Assembly (NCBI GenBank): GCA_036785325.1
Contig: JAXIVH010000012.1
Coordinates: 1,602,001 to 1,666,000 of the forward strand
DNA length: 64,000 nt
Origin: Urophycis tenuis
Taxonomy: Eukaryota; Chordata; Actinopteri; Gadiformes; Phycidae
Direction of reading: 5' to 3'
In this document: positions 20,431 to 32,015 of the stretch, piece by piece
Position numbering within the stretch: the stretch's first letter is position 1
How the letters are laid out: each line of letters opens with the position of its first letter
Position numbers and translations under genes: made by a program
The notes under the pieces: model-generated
Told to the model about the DNA's origin: nothing
Database searches by the model: none
Seen by the model: the letters and a program-made list of their open reading frames with translations, nothing else

Positions 20431-23400
20431 TGAGGTCATAGGGTGTTTCGGGTCTCTCAACATCAGACACCCTCGCCCAGGCGACCCAGCCGGGGGTGAT
20501 CAGACCCCGGCTTGTGTCTAGGTAGCTTGTGTGGCCCACGGATCACCCCTCCTGATCCACAGCCATCTTGATGCCTTCTCAGCAGCATCAGTGATGTTCT
20601 TGATGGCTTTCTTGCTGTGCAGTCCCCTTATTCCCAACAACTTGAGGGCCCTGCAGAGTGACTGGCCTGCGAAACCTCGGCAACCAACCTCAATGGGACT
20701 ACAACGAGTCTTCCATCCGTTGCGCCGGCATTCGCCTGCCAGCTCCTCATACTTGGCCCTCTTCCTCTCAAATGCCTCCTCCATCCGGTCTTCCCAGGGC
20801 ACAGTCAACTCCAGCAGTATCACCTGCCTTGTTGATTCTGACATAAGAACCAAGTCCGGCCTAAGTGTGGTCACTGCGATGGTCTCTGGGAATTTAAGCT
20901 GTTTCCCCAAGTCCACCTTCAGCTGCCAGTCCCTAGCTGTTGTCAGGAGCCCCCCTGTTTGGCCTGGGCGTTGTTGAGGCTTCTCACCAGATTTAACAAA
21001 GGTGATTGAATGCCTAGCTGGCTGTTGCTGCTTGCTGAGTGAGATCCCCGAGCAGATGGTATCTGCTATCACCTTGAGCACCTGGTCGTGGCGCCAACGG
21101 TAGCGCCCCTCGCCCAGGGCTTTCGGGCAACAGCTTAGGATGTGCTCCAGTGATCCTCTCCTCTGACACAAAGGGCAAGCAGGTGTTTCTGCCAGGCCCC
21201 AACAGAAGAGGTTGGAAGGGCTGGGGAGGACGTCGTAGACTGACTGGATCAAAAACTTTATACGGAATGGCTCTGCCTTCCAAAGCTCTGACCAAGAAAT
21301 CTTCCTATCCAGTGTCTGCTCCCATCTAGTCCACGCCCCCTGTTGTCTCATCCCGACCATCTTGCTTGAGCGGGTCTCCTCCAGCCCTGCTCGAACCTCT
21401 TCCTGGATAAGCTGCCGCCTCTCCTTCCCCCGGGCCTTGTTGTACCGAGGCCCTGGGTTGCTCCCAAGCCCTGCCCGGCCTGTCGCCACTGTTCCCACCA
21501 GAACACCGTGGCGCAGCCGCGCCTCAGCTTGCTCGACCGTCTCCTGGGCTCTCCACTTCCGCCCAGTCCGCACTTCAATCCCCGCTAAGGAGACTTTGGT
21601 GTCACTCGAGTCTCTGTACAGCAGCACCTCTCTCGCACGGGTAACCATGAACTCCTCCGACAGACTACTGAAGGGAAGTCGCAGCTTGTTCTTATGCCCA
21701 TACAAGGCTATGCTGCTGAGGCTTCTTGGTAGGCCCAACCACCTGCGAAGGAAGCTACTTACCTTACGCTCGAAGCCCTCAACGGTCGTTAGTGGGACAT
21801 CGTAGACCAGTAGTGGCCAGAGGAGGCGTGGCAGGATGCCATGCTGATATATCCATGCTTTATACTTACCTGGCAGCCCTGACTTATCCACCGCCACTAG
21901 CCAGTTACCCAGTTCTCTGCTGGTCACCTTGAGCGCTGCTTTGTCCCTCAGGGTGCCATCAAAGATCTTCCCCAGGCTCTTCACTGGCTCCTCTGAAACC
22001 GATGGAATCTGGACACCTCCCAGCGAGAACCGGAACTTGTCTGTAACCTTCCCCTTCTTCACCACCAGGGAACGGGACTTAGCAGGCTTAAAGCCCATAC
22101 GCGCCCAGTTAATGAGCCGCTCAAGGCCTTGGAGAACCCACCTACAACCTGGAACTGATGTTGTAGTAACTGTCAGGTCATCCATAAAAGCTCTGATGGG
22201 AGGCTGCCGCACACCTGACTTGGTGAGCGGTCCTCTGCACTCCACCTCCGCTGACTTAACAAGCATGTTCATGGCCAAGGCAAACAAAATCACTGAGACT
22301 GTACACCCAGTGATTATGCCTTTCTCCAGCCGATGTGATGCTGATGTTACTGTCCCCGAGGTGACTCTCAAACTGAAAGAGTTGTAATAGTCCAGTATGA
22401 GGTCCCTGATCTTGCCTGGAACATAATGCCGGTCAAGCGAGGTCTCCACCAGTTTGTGGGGAATTGACCCGTAAGCATTAGACAGGTCAAGCCACAAAAC
22501 TGCCAGGTTCCCATTGCCCTCCCGGGCCTCCCGGATGAGCTGAGTAACAACTCCCGTGTGCTCAATGCACCCTGGTACCCTTGGGACCCCCCCCTTCTGC
22601 ACAGAGGTGTCGATGTATGCATTCTTCAGGAAGAACTCTGTCATGCGCCGGGCAACAATGCTGAAGAACACCTTGCCCTCCACACTCAGGAGTGAGATGT
22701 TTCTAAACTGCTCGATGGTGCGAGAGTTCTCTTCCTTCGGAATCCATACACCCTCTGCATGCCTCCACTGCTGAGCCACCTTCCCCCTCCTCCAGATGAC
22801 CCTAAGGATCTTCCAGAGTCGCTGCACGAGCCTGGGGCACCTCTTGTAGACAACATATGGTACTCCACTGGGACCTGGAGCTGAGTTGGATCTAGCTGCT
22901 CTGACTATGTCCTCATCTTCTCTCAGGGTTGGCTCCTTGGTATTAAATGCTGAAGTGGGTTCTGGTGGTGTAATCAGAAAGCTGCAGGGTCCAAGATCCT
23001 GCTCCCTTGCGCTGTCGCTGTAAGTTGCCCTGAGGTACTTGTCAACCTCTTCTTGAGAGCAGGCCAATTGTCCACCTCGCTTCTGCCCAAGGATCTTCTT
23101 GGTGAAGTTGAAAGGGCCTGAAATGAAGGCGGCACGCTTCTTGGCTCTCTCCTTCCCCCTCTTCCTGTGCCATTCAGCACGACGGAGTGTCGTGAGATTC
23201 CTCCTTACGATGTTGCGGAGCTCTGCTATACTTACCTTCTCTTCCTCTCTTGCCTGCTTGTACTGCCGTCCCAGCAGTCTAAGCTCTTGCCGCAGCTGGC
23301 TGATCTTCTTCTGCCGTCGGTTTGGCTCCCCTGCACCGCTGATCGGGTGGTGCTCCTTGGTGCCAAACCTTTCGGCGGCGATGCTGACAATCATTGCACT

Positions 23401-24010
23401 CATTGTGCGCAATTTCTGGTCAGCATCTCCCCTGGCTGTGGCTTCGAGAATCTGATCAACATCCGCATCGAACTGGCACCACTCCTTCACCATGTTGGCT
23501 GAAGGCCACTTAACCCGACGGTGTTCTGAATGCATGACTTGGGGTAGGGCTTGTGGGGCGTGGAGGGTCTGGGCACTGTGGGGTGACTCCGGGCCGGGCT
23601 CCTCCTGCGTCTCACCAGGCACTGGTCCTGTGCGTTGCACCACTTGCCTCCCAGTCAAGCATTTCATCTTGGTCTGGTGGATCTTAAGACCACGCGGGTT
23701 TTTGCAGACTTTACCACATAAGCAAACTGCACTCATAGTCGTAATTCCGTTAGCTTGGGTCAAAACCTGTACGTCCATCCTGTTGGGGTGCTCATCCTCC
23801 CCCCCTCTCGGGCGCCCCCGGGGGTATAACTCTTTAGGGTTTTCCGTAGCTTATTGTGGGTGCTCCCTCACGGGAGCTGCAGTTTGGGGTGCTAGCCCTC
23901 ACTGCCCCGGTTGCTGTCTTTCCAGCTGTCTGCTGCCTCTCCAGCTGTCACCACTCTATTCGTGGTAGTCATCCGGTCTTTCCCGGAGGTCACTGGCTCT
24001 GCCAGAATTA
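20431..24010 (-). mobile_element. Full-length-looking RLE-type non-LTR retrotransposon (R2/NeSL/HERO group)
   Basis: 3580 bp between exact 56-bp direct repeats, holding one ORF of 1086 codons, a 5' UTR of about 230 bp and a 3' UTR of about 90 bp with no poly(A). The single ORF, N-terminal zinc finger, FMDD reverse transcriptase and C-terminal CCHC plus restriction-like endonuclease are diagnostic of the RLE branch of LINEs. Among fish elements HERO fits best from memory. It is inserted in the 3' UTR of another LINE, in the same orientation. The intact frame and perfect duplication suggest a recent insertion. Confidence 0.9.
20518..23778 (-). CDS. RLE-LINE polyprotein: zinc finger, reverse transcriptase, restriction-like endonuclease
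   Basis: 1086 residues without stops. About residues 19-40 form a Cys/His finger (CLCGKVCKNPRGLKIHQTKMK and a final C), presumably for DNA target binding. A basic linker (KKISQLRQEL, RKRGKERAKKR) follows. The RT domain spans about 270-620, with LWLDLSNAYGSIPH, the GIITGCTVS segment and the catalytic AFMDDLTVT at about 530. A CCHC knuckle CPLCQRRGSLEHILSCC lies at about 866-882, then the endonuclease with RPDLVL and LELTVPWEDRMEEAFERKRA at about 972-1000. The enzyme nicks target DNA and primes reverse transcription from the nick. All key residues are present, so the protein could be active. The start was chosen as the first ATG giving the finger; 5' UTR follows upstream. Confidence 0.92.
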   Translation of the reverse strand: MDVQVLTQANGITTMSAVCLCGKVCKNPRGLKIHQTKMKCLTGRQVVQRTGPVPGETQEEPGPESPHSAQTLHAPQALPQVMHSEHRRVKWPSANMVKEWCQFDADVDQILEATARGDADQKLRTMSAMIVSIAAERFGTKEHHPISGAGEPNRRQKKISQLRQELRLLGRQYKQAREEEKVSIAELRNIVRRNLTTLRRAEWHRKRGKERAKKRAAFISGPFNFTKKILGQKRGGQLACSQEEVDKYLRATYSDSAREQDLGPCSFLITPPEPTSAFNTKEPTLREDEDIVRAARSNSAPGPSGVPYVVYKRCPRLVQRLWKILRVIWRRGKVAQQWRHAEGVWIPKEENSRTIEQFRNISLLSVEGKVFFSIVARRMTEFFLKNAYIDTSVQKGGVPRVPGCIEHTGVVTQLIREAREGNGNLAVLWLDLSNAYGSIPHKLVETSLDRHYVPGKIRDLILDYYNSFSLRVTSGTVTSASHRLEKGIITGCTVSVILFALAMNMLVKSAEVECRGPLTKSGVRQPPIRAFMDDLTVTTTSVPGCRWVLQGLERLINWARMGFKPAKSRSLVVKKGKVTDKFRFSLGGVQIPSVSEEPVKSLGKIFDGTLRDKAALKVTSRELGNWLVAVDKSGLPGKYKAWIYQHGILPRLLWPLLVYDVPLTTVEGFERKVSSFLRRWLGLPRSLSSIALYGHKNKLRLPFSSLSEEFMVTRAREVLLYRDSSDTKVSLAGIEVRTGRKWRAQETVEQAEARLRHGVLVGTVATGRAGLGSNPGPRYNKARGKERRQLIQEEVRAGLEETRSSKMVGMRQQGAWTRWEQTLDRKISWSELWKAEPFRIKFLIQSVYDVLPSPSNLFCWGLAETPACPLCQRRGSLEHILSCCPKALGEGRYRWRHDQVLKVIADTICSGISLSKQQQPARHSITFVKSGEKPQQRPGQTGGLLTTARDWQLKVDLGKQLKFPETIAVTTLRPDLVLMSESTRQVILLELTVPWEDRMEEAFERKRAKYEELAGECRRNGWKTRCSPIEVGCRGFAGQSLCRALKLLGIRGLHSKKAIKNITDAAEKASRWLWIRRGDPWATQAT

Positions 24011-24066
24011 ACTGGTTTAATATACACCCTCTGGTGCAACCTAGACACATCATCAGTGATGTAACC
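24011..24066. repeat. 56-bp direct repeat, right copy
   Basis: Identical to 20375-20430. An unusually long target-site duplication for a LINE, but compatible with RLE elements that make widely staggered nicks. Confidence 0.93.
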
Positions 24067-24432
24067 AGTATATGGTACAGTATATATTATATATGTATAT
24101 AAGCTATAAACAGACTATGGATATGATATACACTAATGGACTATAAACAGACTATGATATGATATACACTAATGGACTATAAACAGACTATGGATATGAT
24201 ATACACAATGGACTATAAACAGACTATAGCTATATGTACACAATATGATAGACTATAAACAGACTATTGCTATAATGTACACAATAATGATAATGATACA
24301 AACTATTACCAGACTATGTACAGACTAAATAATAAATATTTAAATTGTGATTGTGATTATAAAGTTAAAAATGTTATGATATAGTTAATCAATGATATGT
24401 ACAGTGATACGGTGAAGTGAGTGAAGTTTAGT

Positions 24433-25522
24433 TCACTTCCCGAGGGAATGGAGGGATGGGGGACTGGGGCGTCGGGGGACAGAGTTCAGCAGGGAGACAG
24501 CTGTGGGAAAAAAACTGTTCCTGAACCTGGTGGTTCTGGTCCGGAGGCTCCTGTAGCGCCTCCCAGAGGGCAGGAGGGCAAACAGTCCATGTGCTGGGTG
24601 GTTGGAGTCCCGAGTGATGTTCATGACTCTCTTAAGGCAACGCTTCTTATAGATGTCCTCGATGGTAGGAAGTGAGGCTCCGGTGATGCGCTGGGCGGTT
24701 TTCACCACCCTCTGCATAGCCTTCCGGTCCGAGACAGAGCAGTTCCCATACCAGACTGTGATACAGTTGGTTAAGATGCTCTGGATGGTGCAGCTGTAGA
24801 AGTTTACCAGGATGTTTGAAGAGAGGTGGTTTTTTCTCAGGGTCCTTAAGAAGAAGAGGCGCTGATGAGCCTTCTTAATCAGGTTGGAGCAGTTTGTAGA
24901 CCAGGAGAGGTCCTGTGAAATGTTGGTCCCCAGGAATTTGAAGCTGGGCACCCGCTCCACTGTCATGCCGTTGATATGGATGGGTCGATGTATGGCAGCA
25001 TTCCTCCGGAAGTCCACGATGAGTTCTTTGGTTTTGGATGTGTTGAGTAGCAGGTTATTGTCTTTGCACCACACAGCCAGGCGCTCTACCTCCTCCCTGT
25101 AGGTCGACTCATCATTGTTCCTGATGAGGCCAATCACCGTGGTGTCATCCGCAAACTTGATGATGGTGTTAGAGCCATGGCCAGGTCTGCAGTCGTGGGT
25201 GAAGAGGGAGTAGAGGAAGGGACTCAGCACGCAGCCTTGTGGTACGCCAGTGTTTATGTTGAGAGTGGAGGAGCATTGGTGGTCTAACCGAACATGTTGT
25301 GGCCTGTTGGTCAGAAAGTCCAGTAACCAGTTGCAGATGGGAGCTGTGATGCCAAGATCAGTGAGTTTTGTTACTAACTTGGCTGGGATGACAGTGTTAA
25401 ATGCTGAACTGAAATCTACGAACAGCATCCTGGCGTATGTCTTTGTGTTGTCCAGTTGAGAGAGGACAGAGTGCAGCGCTATGGAGACTGCATCTTCTGT
25501 ACTCCTGTTCTTCCGGTAGGCA
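24433..25522 (-). CDS. LINE reverse transcriptase, C-terminal part (Rex1-like)
   Basis: Open frame from the truncation point through to the stop. Has MLFVDFSSAFNTVIP, TGVPQGCVLSPFLYSLF, the catalytic IIKFADDTTVIGLI and C-terminal RRYRSLRTRTTRFRNSFFP. The frame is intact, but the endonuclease and N-terminal RT are absent, so it cannot move on its own. The plus-strand relative at 37223-38718 has the same motifs. Confidence 0.85.
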
Positions 25523-25599
25523 ATAATAATAATAAGTAATAAGAAATGTGTGCTGACTCAAATGACTCAGATGTTATATGTCAGATGATATATGATTGT

Positions 25600-25777
25600 T
25601 TATGTATTGTATAGGTAATAATACAATGTTATGTTGAAAACACTGCACTATTCTGTAATAATACAGTGTTATGTTGAAAACACTGCACTATCCTGTAATA
25701 ATACAGTGTTATGTTGAAAACAGTGCACTATTCTGTTATAATACAGAGTTATGTTGAAAACAATATTCTGTAATAAT
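25600..25777. repeat. About 46-bp minisatellite, left of hAT insertion
   Basis: Four units around TAATACAGTGTTATGTTGAA plus AACACTGCACTAT. The same unit resumes at 29343-29395 right of the hAT element, so the transposon landed within it. Confidence 0.85.
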
Positions 25778-26482
25778 CAGTGTTGGGGAAGTTAATTTTA
25801 AAAAGTAGTGTTTGCTTGTTACTCGTTACTTCTTTAAAAAGTAATCCCTTACTTTACTTAGGTAACCTCCAAGGAAAGTAACTTTTTACGTTACTCGTTA
25901 TGTTGCTCGACTTTGGGCAGAACCCCATCTCTGTTCCTCAATGTGTAGGCTTACATAAGGTTCTACTATGGAGGACATAACAGATATTTCTTTTGTGCTC
26001 TTTATTATGAAAAATACCACAGAACATTTGACAAAACATTGGGCTATAGGCTTCACCACCACTAAACAATAATATCAAACAATATCAATATAAAATCATA
26101 ATCATTAAAGAGGCTAGCCCCAAAATAGGTAAAAAGCTAGTGCAAATCATATCAACAGGCTCCTTAGGAACAACATGATGAAAACCTCAAAATGGCTCAT
26201 GTGTCTCAAAATAAAACATGCCTCTTGTAAATCCAACAGAAAAATAACTTAAAATTGATATCGATGGCGTGTGTAAGTAAATTAAAATGGCTTAAAACAG
26301 CTTGGAAGCAAAGACATTTTAGCCAAAATAAAATCAATAACAACTTAAAGCAGGACTGGCCTCAGAATTAAAAGGCTATGGTCACTGAATATGCTGGCCC
26401 TTCTTCACAATATGATGGCAGATAAAAAAAAAAAAGGCATAGCTAGGCTTGAGTTATTTCTACAGCATGGGTGGCAGGCAAC

Positions 26483-29107
26483 CTATTCCACATCAGTACA
26501 ACATGTGTGATTATACCTCATCAGGAGCAGTCTTTCACAACGTTTATCTGAGAGTCTGTTTCTTCTGAGGGTAAGCACAATACCTCCCAGGCTGAACAGC
26601 CTCTCCACCGGTGCACTGGATGATGTAGCAGTGTTGGATTTCATGGACACAGCTTTCACTCGGGGGAAACAGTCGAGGACTTCTAACTCTGGGCCTGATC
26701 TCATGTACTCAAGCACCCCCGAGTCTGCGCTAAAGGACATTACGTCTTCCTCTTCCTCGTGAAACGAAAAAAAGTCATTCTCATTGGCGCTATACTGTGT
26801 GCGGCAACTTCTCGGTATTTATTCTCGGCTGGCTCTTCGTCATGGGGTAGAGTGCGACACTCCGCGACGAGCAGCGCACGCGTGGCTTCCCTCCGCTCCG
26901 CTCCCCCTAGCCATCGAACTTTAAACCTCGGCAACGTCAAGGCAGCTTCCCTGCTTTCCAAAACCAGTGCGAATCGCGTCTTGATAGCCTAGGACAAAAT
27001 GATATAGAAGACAGAAGCCTAGTTTTCAGACACACGACTCATTAGAGCTCTATCAGGGAGGCATAATGCATTGATTTATCTTTAGAATATGTATGAAAAA
27101 ATGCACGTTAATGGATAGGCATATACATTTATATCTTAGACATCGTAGGCTATGATGTATATGCCTAGGCTACTAATTTTCAGATAGGCTATTAAGAATC
27201 GGCTTACCTGTACAATTACACCCGGTAGGTTTGCTGTCATCCTCGACAGTCCATTATGGAGTGCCAGCGTCCTGGACATCAGGGTCTCCAGGGTTGGTAG
27301 AAGACTACCATAGCAGTTGTCTTTCCCTTGCAATATATCCAGTGCTACTGTCAGGGGTTTCAAAAGACTGCAGTATTCCTTTAGAAATAGATGTTCGCAC
27401 TCTGTCGGGGCTCTGATGTCCAGTCTAGTACAAAGCGTATTCAAATCTTGGGCCGGGATGTCACTGATGAGGGACAAGGCATCGTGGAACGAATTCCAGC
27501 TTGTTAATTGTAGGCACAGTCATTTTTTTTCCCACAGATTTCATCAACAATCTCAGAGGCCACGGTAGAGCAGCTTGCCTTTGTCCAAGGCACTTTGCCG
27601 TTAAACTCCTGTACACACATTTTGAGTCACTGTTGGAGGACAACCATTTGTCGATGTCATTGCACAAGATCAAATTGAGTGTATGTGAAGCACACCTGAA
27701 ATGCGGGGTAAACTGTCCTTCTGTGGTCCCAAGCATCTCTTCCACATCTGTGAAAACTACACCTTGCTGGTCGTTATCCTCCTCCTCGTTAGGCTCAGGG
27801 GGTGCATACGTCTTTTAACAAAATTAGACCCATTGTCTGTAACGGTGGCGGTGATCCTATGTGAAAGGCCAAATGCTGAGTGAATCTGTTCCATTTCAAA
27901 GCCTATAAGATCATATGTATGCCCACCCTTTATTCTTTTGCATGCGATGGCAGCTTTCTCACGTTTAAAGTTGCATGGATTGATCCAGTGCACAGTGATT
28001 CCCAAAAAGCTTCTGTTATGACTACTCCATATATCTGCAGTGGTTGACACATACTGCAAACTCTCGAAAGTTTTCTTTAATTCACTCTCCATTTTCAGAC
28101 AGCATTCATCCAGATAGCCAGTGAACGTTTTACGATCTGAACATGGGCGCCTGTCTCCTGTTGGTATCTTGCTAACAGTGGCGGTTTTAGGCACGGGCAG
28201 ACCGGGCAGCCGCCCGGGGTGGCACTTTGGGGGGGGCGGCACGAGATCGTCAAAAAAAACAAAAAAAAAACATCTGCGCCGCAAAGCGCTTCTCTATAAT
28301 CTATCTATCATGTCACTATGTGGGGAATTGGCAAATTGTCGCCCCCTGCAGCTGCGAGGAGGGGGGGGGGGGAGGACACAGGACTGCGACGACAGTTCAA
28401 CTCTGGTCGGGTCGGTCTCCCATCTCCCAAATCACACCCCTGCTTCAGAAAGCTGTGTCTGTGTGTGAGAAGGTGAAAGGGGAGGGGTGCGGGGGGGACA
28501 GTTCACCTCTGGGTCTCCAGAAATTGAACGGACAACAAGGGGGAGGGGGAACGATTTGTGCAATGGATAAATATTTCTCTTTTTCTGTCTGTTTGTGCCC
28601 CCCCCCCCGACCAAAAAAAGGTGTTGTTTTTTCCCTCCGTTTTTTTTTTTCGGATGGGGGGGGCGGCGCTCGGAGGGAATCTCGCCCGGGGCGTAATTCA
28701 ATGTAGAACCGCCACTGCTTGCTAAATATCTTTCTGAAAGTGGGAGATTCGACAGTATTGATGGGCAACATTTCTTCGACGATGAATGAAGCTACAAGTT
28801 TGTCCAACTCTTATTTAGATACCTGGAGAAACTGAAGTTTTAGCTGCTTATTTGGGCTTGGACTCGAAATATCATAATTTCCCCGGGGATCTTGAGCTAC
28901 TAGCTTCATGCTAGCATGTTTTCCTTTCAAATGCTTAGTGAGGTTGGCATTTGAGTTAACGGCAGTGGACAAAAGTTTCTGGCCAGGGCACATCGTACAC
29001 CTTACACTCACATGTTTCCCCGTAGTTTCAACAAGTTCAAAGTAATGGGAATACCTCCGTCCCTCAAACGTTAGCGTTGGCTGCTCCTGCTTCTCCCTTG
29101 CCATCAC
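26483..29107 (-). pseudogene. hAT transposase, broken
   Basis: Pieces in order on the minus strand: a BED zinc finger (29107-28811; SVRCTMCPGQK, NLTKHLKGKH), a catalytic-core start split by the MITE (28807-28730 and 28167-27757; YVSTTADIWSSHNRSFLG, VTDNGSNFVK), CASHTLNLILCNDIDKW (27745-27461), LKPLTVALDILQGKDN (27477-27207), a likely intron 27206-26993 (GTAAGC...CCTAG), REAALTLPRFKVRWL, and the hATC dimerisation end SSAPVERLFSLGG...RLSDKRCERLLLMRYN. Frame breaks near 27750, 27470 and 26750, plus the MITE, make it non-functional. The original would have cut and pasted hAT ends. Confidence 0.85.
28176..28717. mobile_element. 542-bp hAT-type MITE nested in the hAT transposase
   Basis: Inverted ends CAGTGGCGGTT and AACCGCCACTG, flanked by a perfect 8-bp duplication CTTGCTAA at 28168-28175 and 28718-28725. 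The interior is G/C-homopolymer rich with no transposase. Frames crossing it are chance. Confidence 0.92.
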
Positions 29108-29458
29108 TGCTCTTCAGTCTTTGCCACCACCAGCGGCCAGCCTCTATCACATACAGTGTGGAATGAGAGCTCGTGACTAATGCGCAAGCACGCAGCTAAG
29201 TAGGCAGTGTTCACTGTGACTTGTCCCTGGGAAAAATAACGTTGCGGCGAATTGAAAAAGAAACTACGTTACGTTGCCAAATTTTCCGTAGTAGCGCGTT
29301 ACACTACTTTTTACCTGAAAAAAGTAGTAATAGTAGTACATTGTAATAATACAGTTTTATGTTGAAAACACTGCACTATCCTGTAATAATAGCATGAGAA
29401 ATGATGCCCTAGATTATCCTATAATGGAGTATGTAATCATAATGATATCAACAATAAC

Positions 29459-29490
<32 letters not shown>

Positions 29491-29493
<3 letters not shown>

Positions 29494-30140
29494 GGGGCAG
29501 CAGTAATTCTGTGGACAGAGCGAGTGGACAGAGCGGGTCGTCCACTAACCATAGGGTTGGGTTGGGTTAGGGTTAGGGGTAAGGGGGGGCAGCAGTAGCT
29601 CAGTGGACAGAGCGGGTCGTCCACTAACCATAGGGTTGGGTTGGGTTAGGGTTAGGGGTAAGGGGGGGCAGTAGTAGCTCAGTGGACAGAGCAGGTCGTC
29701 CACTAACCATAGGGTTGGGTTGGGTTAGGGTTAGGGGTAAGGGGGGGCAGTAGTAGCTCAGTGGACAGAGCGGGTCGTCCACTAACCATAGGGTTGGGTT
29801 GGGTTAGGGTTAGGGGTAAGGGGGGGCAGCAGTAGCTCAGTGGACAGAGCAGGTCGTCCACTAACCATAGGGTTGGGTTGGGTGAGGGTTAGGGGTAAGG
29901 GGGGGCAGCAGTAGCTCAGTGGACAGAGCGGGTCGTCCACTAACCATAGGGTTGGGTTGGGTGAGGGTTAGGGGTAAGGGGGGGCAGCAGTAGCTCAGTG
30001 GACAGAGCGGGTCGTCCACTAACCATAGGGTCGGCGGTTCCCCTTGATCCCCTCCTCCAACTGTCCACATGTCGAACCCCTCAAATGTACTAATTGTAAG
30101 TCGCTTTGGATAAAAGTGTCTGCTAAATGCCCCTTTGCCC
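29491..30140 (+). repeat. Tandem amplification of a SINE tRNA head, about 7 copies, ending in a SINE tail
   Basis: A 79-bp unit with GGCAGCAGTAGCTCAGTGGA, CAGAGCGGGTCGTCCACTAA and TTGGGTTAGGGTTAGGGGTA. Each unit carries the Pol III A-box region of the SINE. Only the last copy (about 29985-30140) continues into the B-box-like part and the tail GTAAGTCGCTTTGGATAAAA. An (AAT)n tract follows to 30230. Confidence 0.88.
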
Positions 30141-30152
30141 TTTAATAATAAC

Positions 30153-30208
<56 letters not shown>

Positions 30209-30230
30209 CAACAACAATACTAATAATAGT

Positions 30231-31070
<840 letters not shown>

Positions 31071-31081
31071 GGGGAAGACAG

Positions 31082-31163
31082 ATGATTGGACGAAACATCC
31101 CAGGGGGCGACGCACTGGTGGGGAAGGATTACATGTTGGCCATCATCATGGTCAACTGTAACG
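31082..31163 (+). CDS. apbb3: apbb3 coding exon 1
   Basis: 82 bp. MIGRNIPGGDALVGKDYM then LAIIMVNCN and one base. The ATG at 31082 was chosen because it extends the conserved GKDYMLAII N-terminus; the ATG at 31133 (M of KDYM) is the alternative. A possible acceptor CAATAG precedes at 31071, so a non-coding exon likely lies upstream. Donor AACG|GTATGT. Confidence 0.82.
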
Positions 31164-31475
31164 GTATGTACACACACACGCACGCACACACGCACGCACA
31201 CACACGCACACACACACGCGCACACACTATATATATAGTTCTAACCTGCCTCACTCCCGGGTCATAACTATTACGACCGCTAGATGGCGTCAGCCACTCA
31301 AACGTAACTATGAGTCGTATTTGGGTCAGAAACGTCCACGCAGGCCTGTCTATAGATCTACTTGTGCTTCTGTCTGCTTGTCTTCGACCTGCATGACTGT
31401 CTCCCTCTCACTGTCTTCTACCTGCCTGTATGTCGGTATACGGTTCTGTCTCTCTGCCTGCCGATCTGTCTATAG

Positions 31476-31636
31476 AAAATATCTGGTCAGACCAGAGCAG
31501 CTCCGATCCAGATCTCCCTTCTGATTGGAGGATGATCACAGACTCCTCTGGTACGTACTACTGGCATGTTGCATCTGGCGCCACCCAGTGGCAACACCCC
31601 TGCGATGGCAGCAGGAAAGCAAACCGTGTGAATCAG
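31476..31636 (+). CDS. apbb3: apbb3 exon 2 (WW domain)
   Basis: 161 bp. ENIWSDQSSSDPDLPSDW then RMITDSSGTYYWHVASGATQ and WQHP: both WW tryptophans, the YYW core and the final Pro. Acceptor TATAG, donor CAG|GTAAAC. Confidence 0.96.
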
Positions 31637-31761
31637 GTAAACTACATAAATTATATTATAAATTGTATTATAAATTAATTATATTATGAATTAGAAACTA
31701 TAAATATATACACCAAATATAAGCACCACACAGCACAAGTATATGTTTTTCTCTTTTCCAG

Positions 31762-31793
31762 GAGACCCCTCCCACAGAAGATATAGAGGACAG
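31762..31793 (+). CDS. apbb3: apbb3 exon 3
   Basis: 32 bp. ETPPTEDIED plus a split Arg; acceptor TTCCAG, donor CAG|GTAACC. It is a linker between WW and PTB1. Short, but phase-consistent with both neighbours. Confidence 0.85.
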
Positions 31794-31890
31794 GTAACCA
31801 GGATATATCATTATACTGTATATACAATATCTTATCATATATATGCAGCATCTAAAGGTTCTGTTGAACTATAGCTTTTATCTCCAAAAG

Positions 31891-31924
31891 GTCTGGGGTC
31901 GACTCCACCGAATCAGACACCAAG
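31891..31924 (+). CDS. apbb3: apbb3 exon 4
   Basis: 34 bp. SGVDSTESDTK after a split Arg; acceptor AAAAG, donor AAG|GTACCA. Linker region. Confidence 0.83.
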
Positions 31925-32015
31925 GTACCAAATATCTGTCTATCTGTCTGTCTGTTTGTCTCTGATTGTGTGTGTCTCTCCCTCAAGGTTTCTATGCATG
32001 TGTCTCTCTCTACAG

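Larger units (their letters stand above)
24011..25522 (-). mobile_element. Rex1/L2-like LINE, 5'-truncated, part 1 (ORF and proximal 3' UTR)
   Basis: Starts inside the RT at about 25520 (AYRKNRSTEDAVSIAL), directly after an (AAT)n stretch, which is typical 5' truncation. The ORF ends at 24433. The 3' UTR has ACTATAAACAGACTATGG repeats and continues after the nested element at 20430-20158. Confidence 0.85.
25778..29342 (-). mobile_element. Decayed hAT DNA transposon
   Basis: The left end is CAGTGTTGGGGAAGTTAATT then TTAAAAAGTAGTG. The right end has an inverted AAAAAGTAGTGTAACG but has lost the outermost CAGTG. GTAATAAT lies on both sides (25770-25777 and 29343-29350), as expected for 8-bp hAT duplications, though the flank is itself repetitive. 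It carries a broken transposase gene on the minus strand and a nested MITE. Confidence 0.8.

Noticed and set aside
20531..23968. Plus-strand frames of up to 158 codons opposite the RLE-LINE ORF
   Set aside because: Shadows of the 1086-codon minus-strand ORF with no recognisable motifs.
28121..28807. Frames through 28176-28717 such as GGGGGHRTATTVQLW
   Set aside because: They cross the MITE nested in the hAT transposase. Homopolymer-rich DNA explains the Gly and Pro runs.
29491..30060. Possible cluster of tRNA genes
   Set aside because: The units carry only an A-box-like head, lack a complete cloverleaf and end in the fish SINE tail, so they are SINE-derived.
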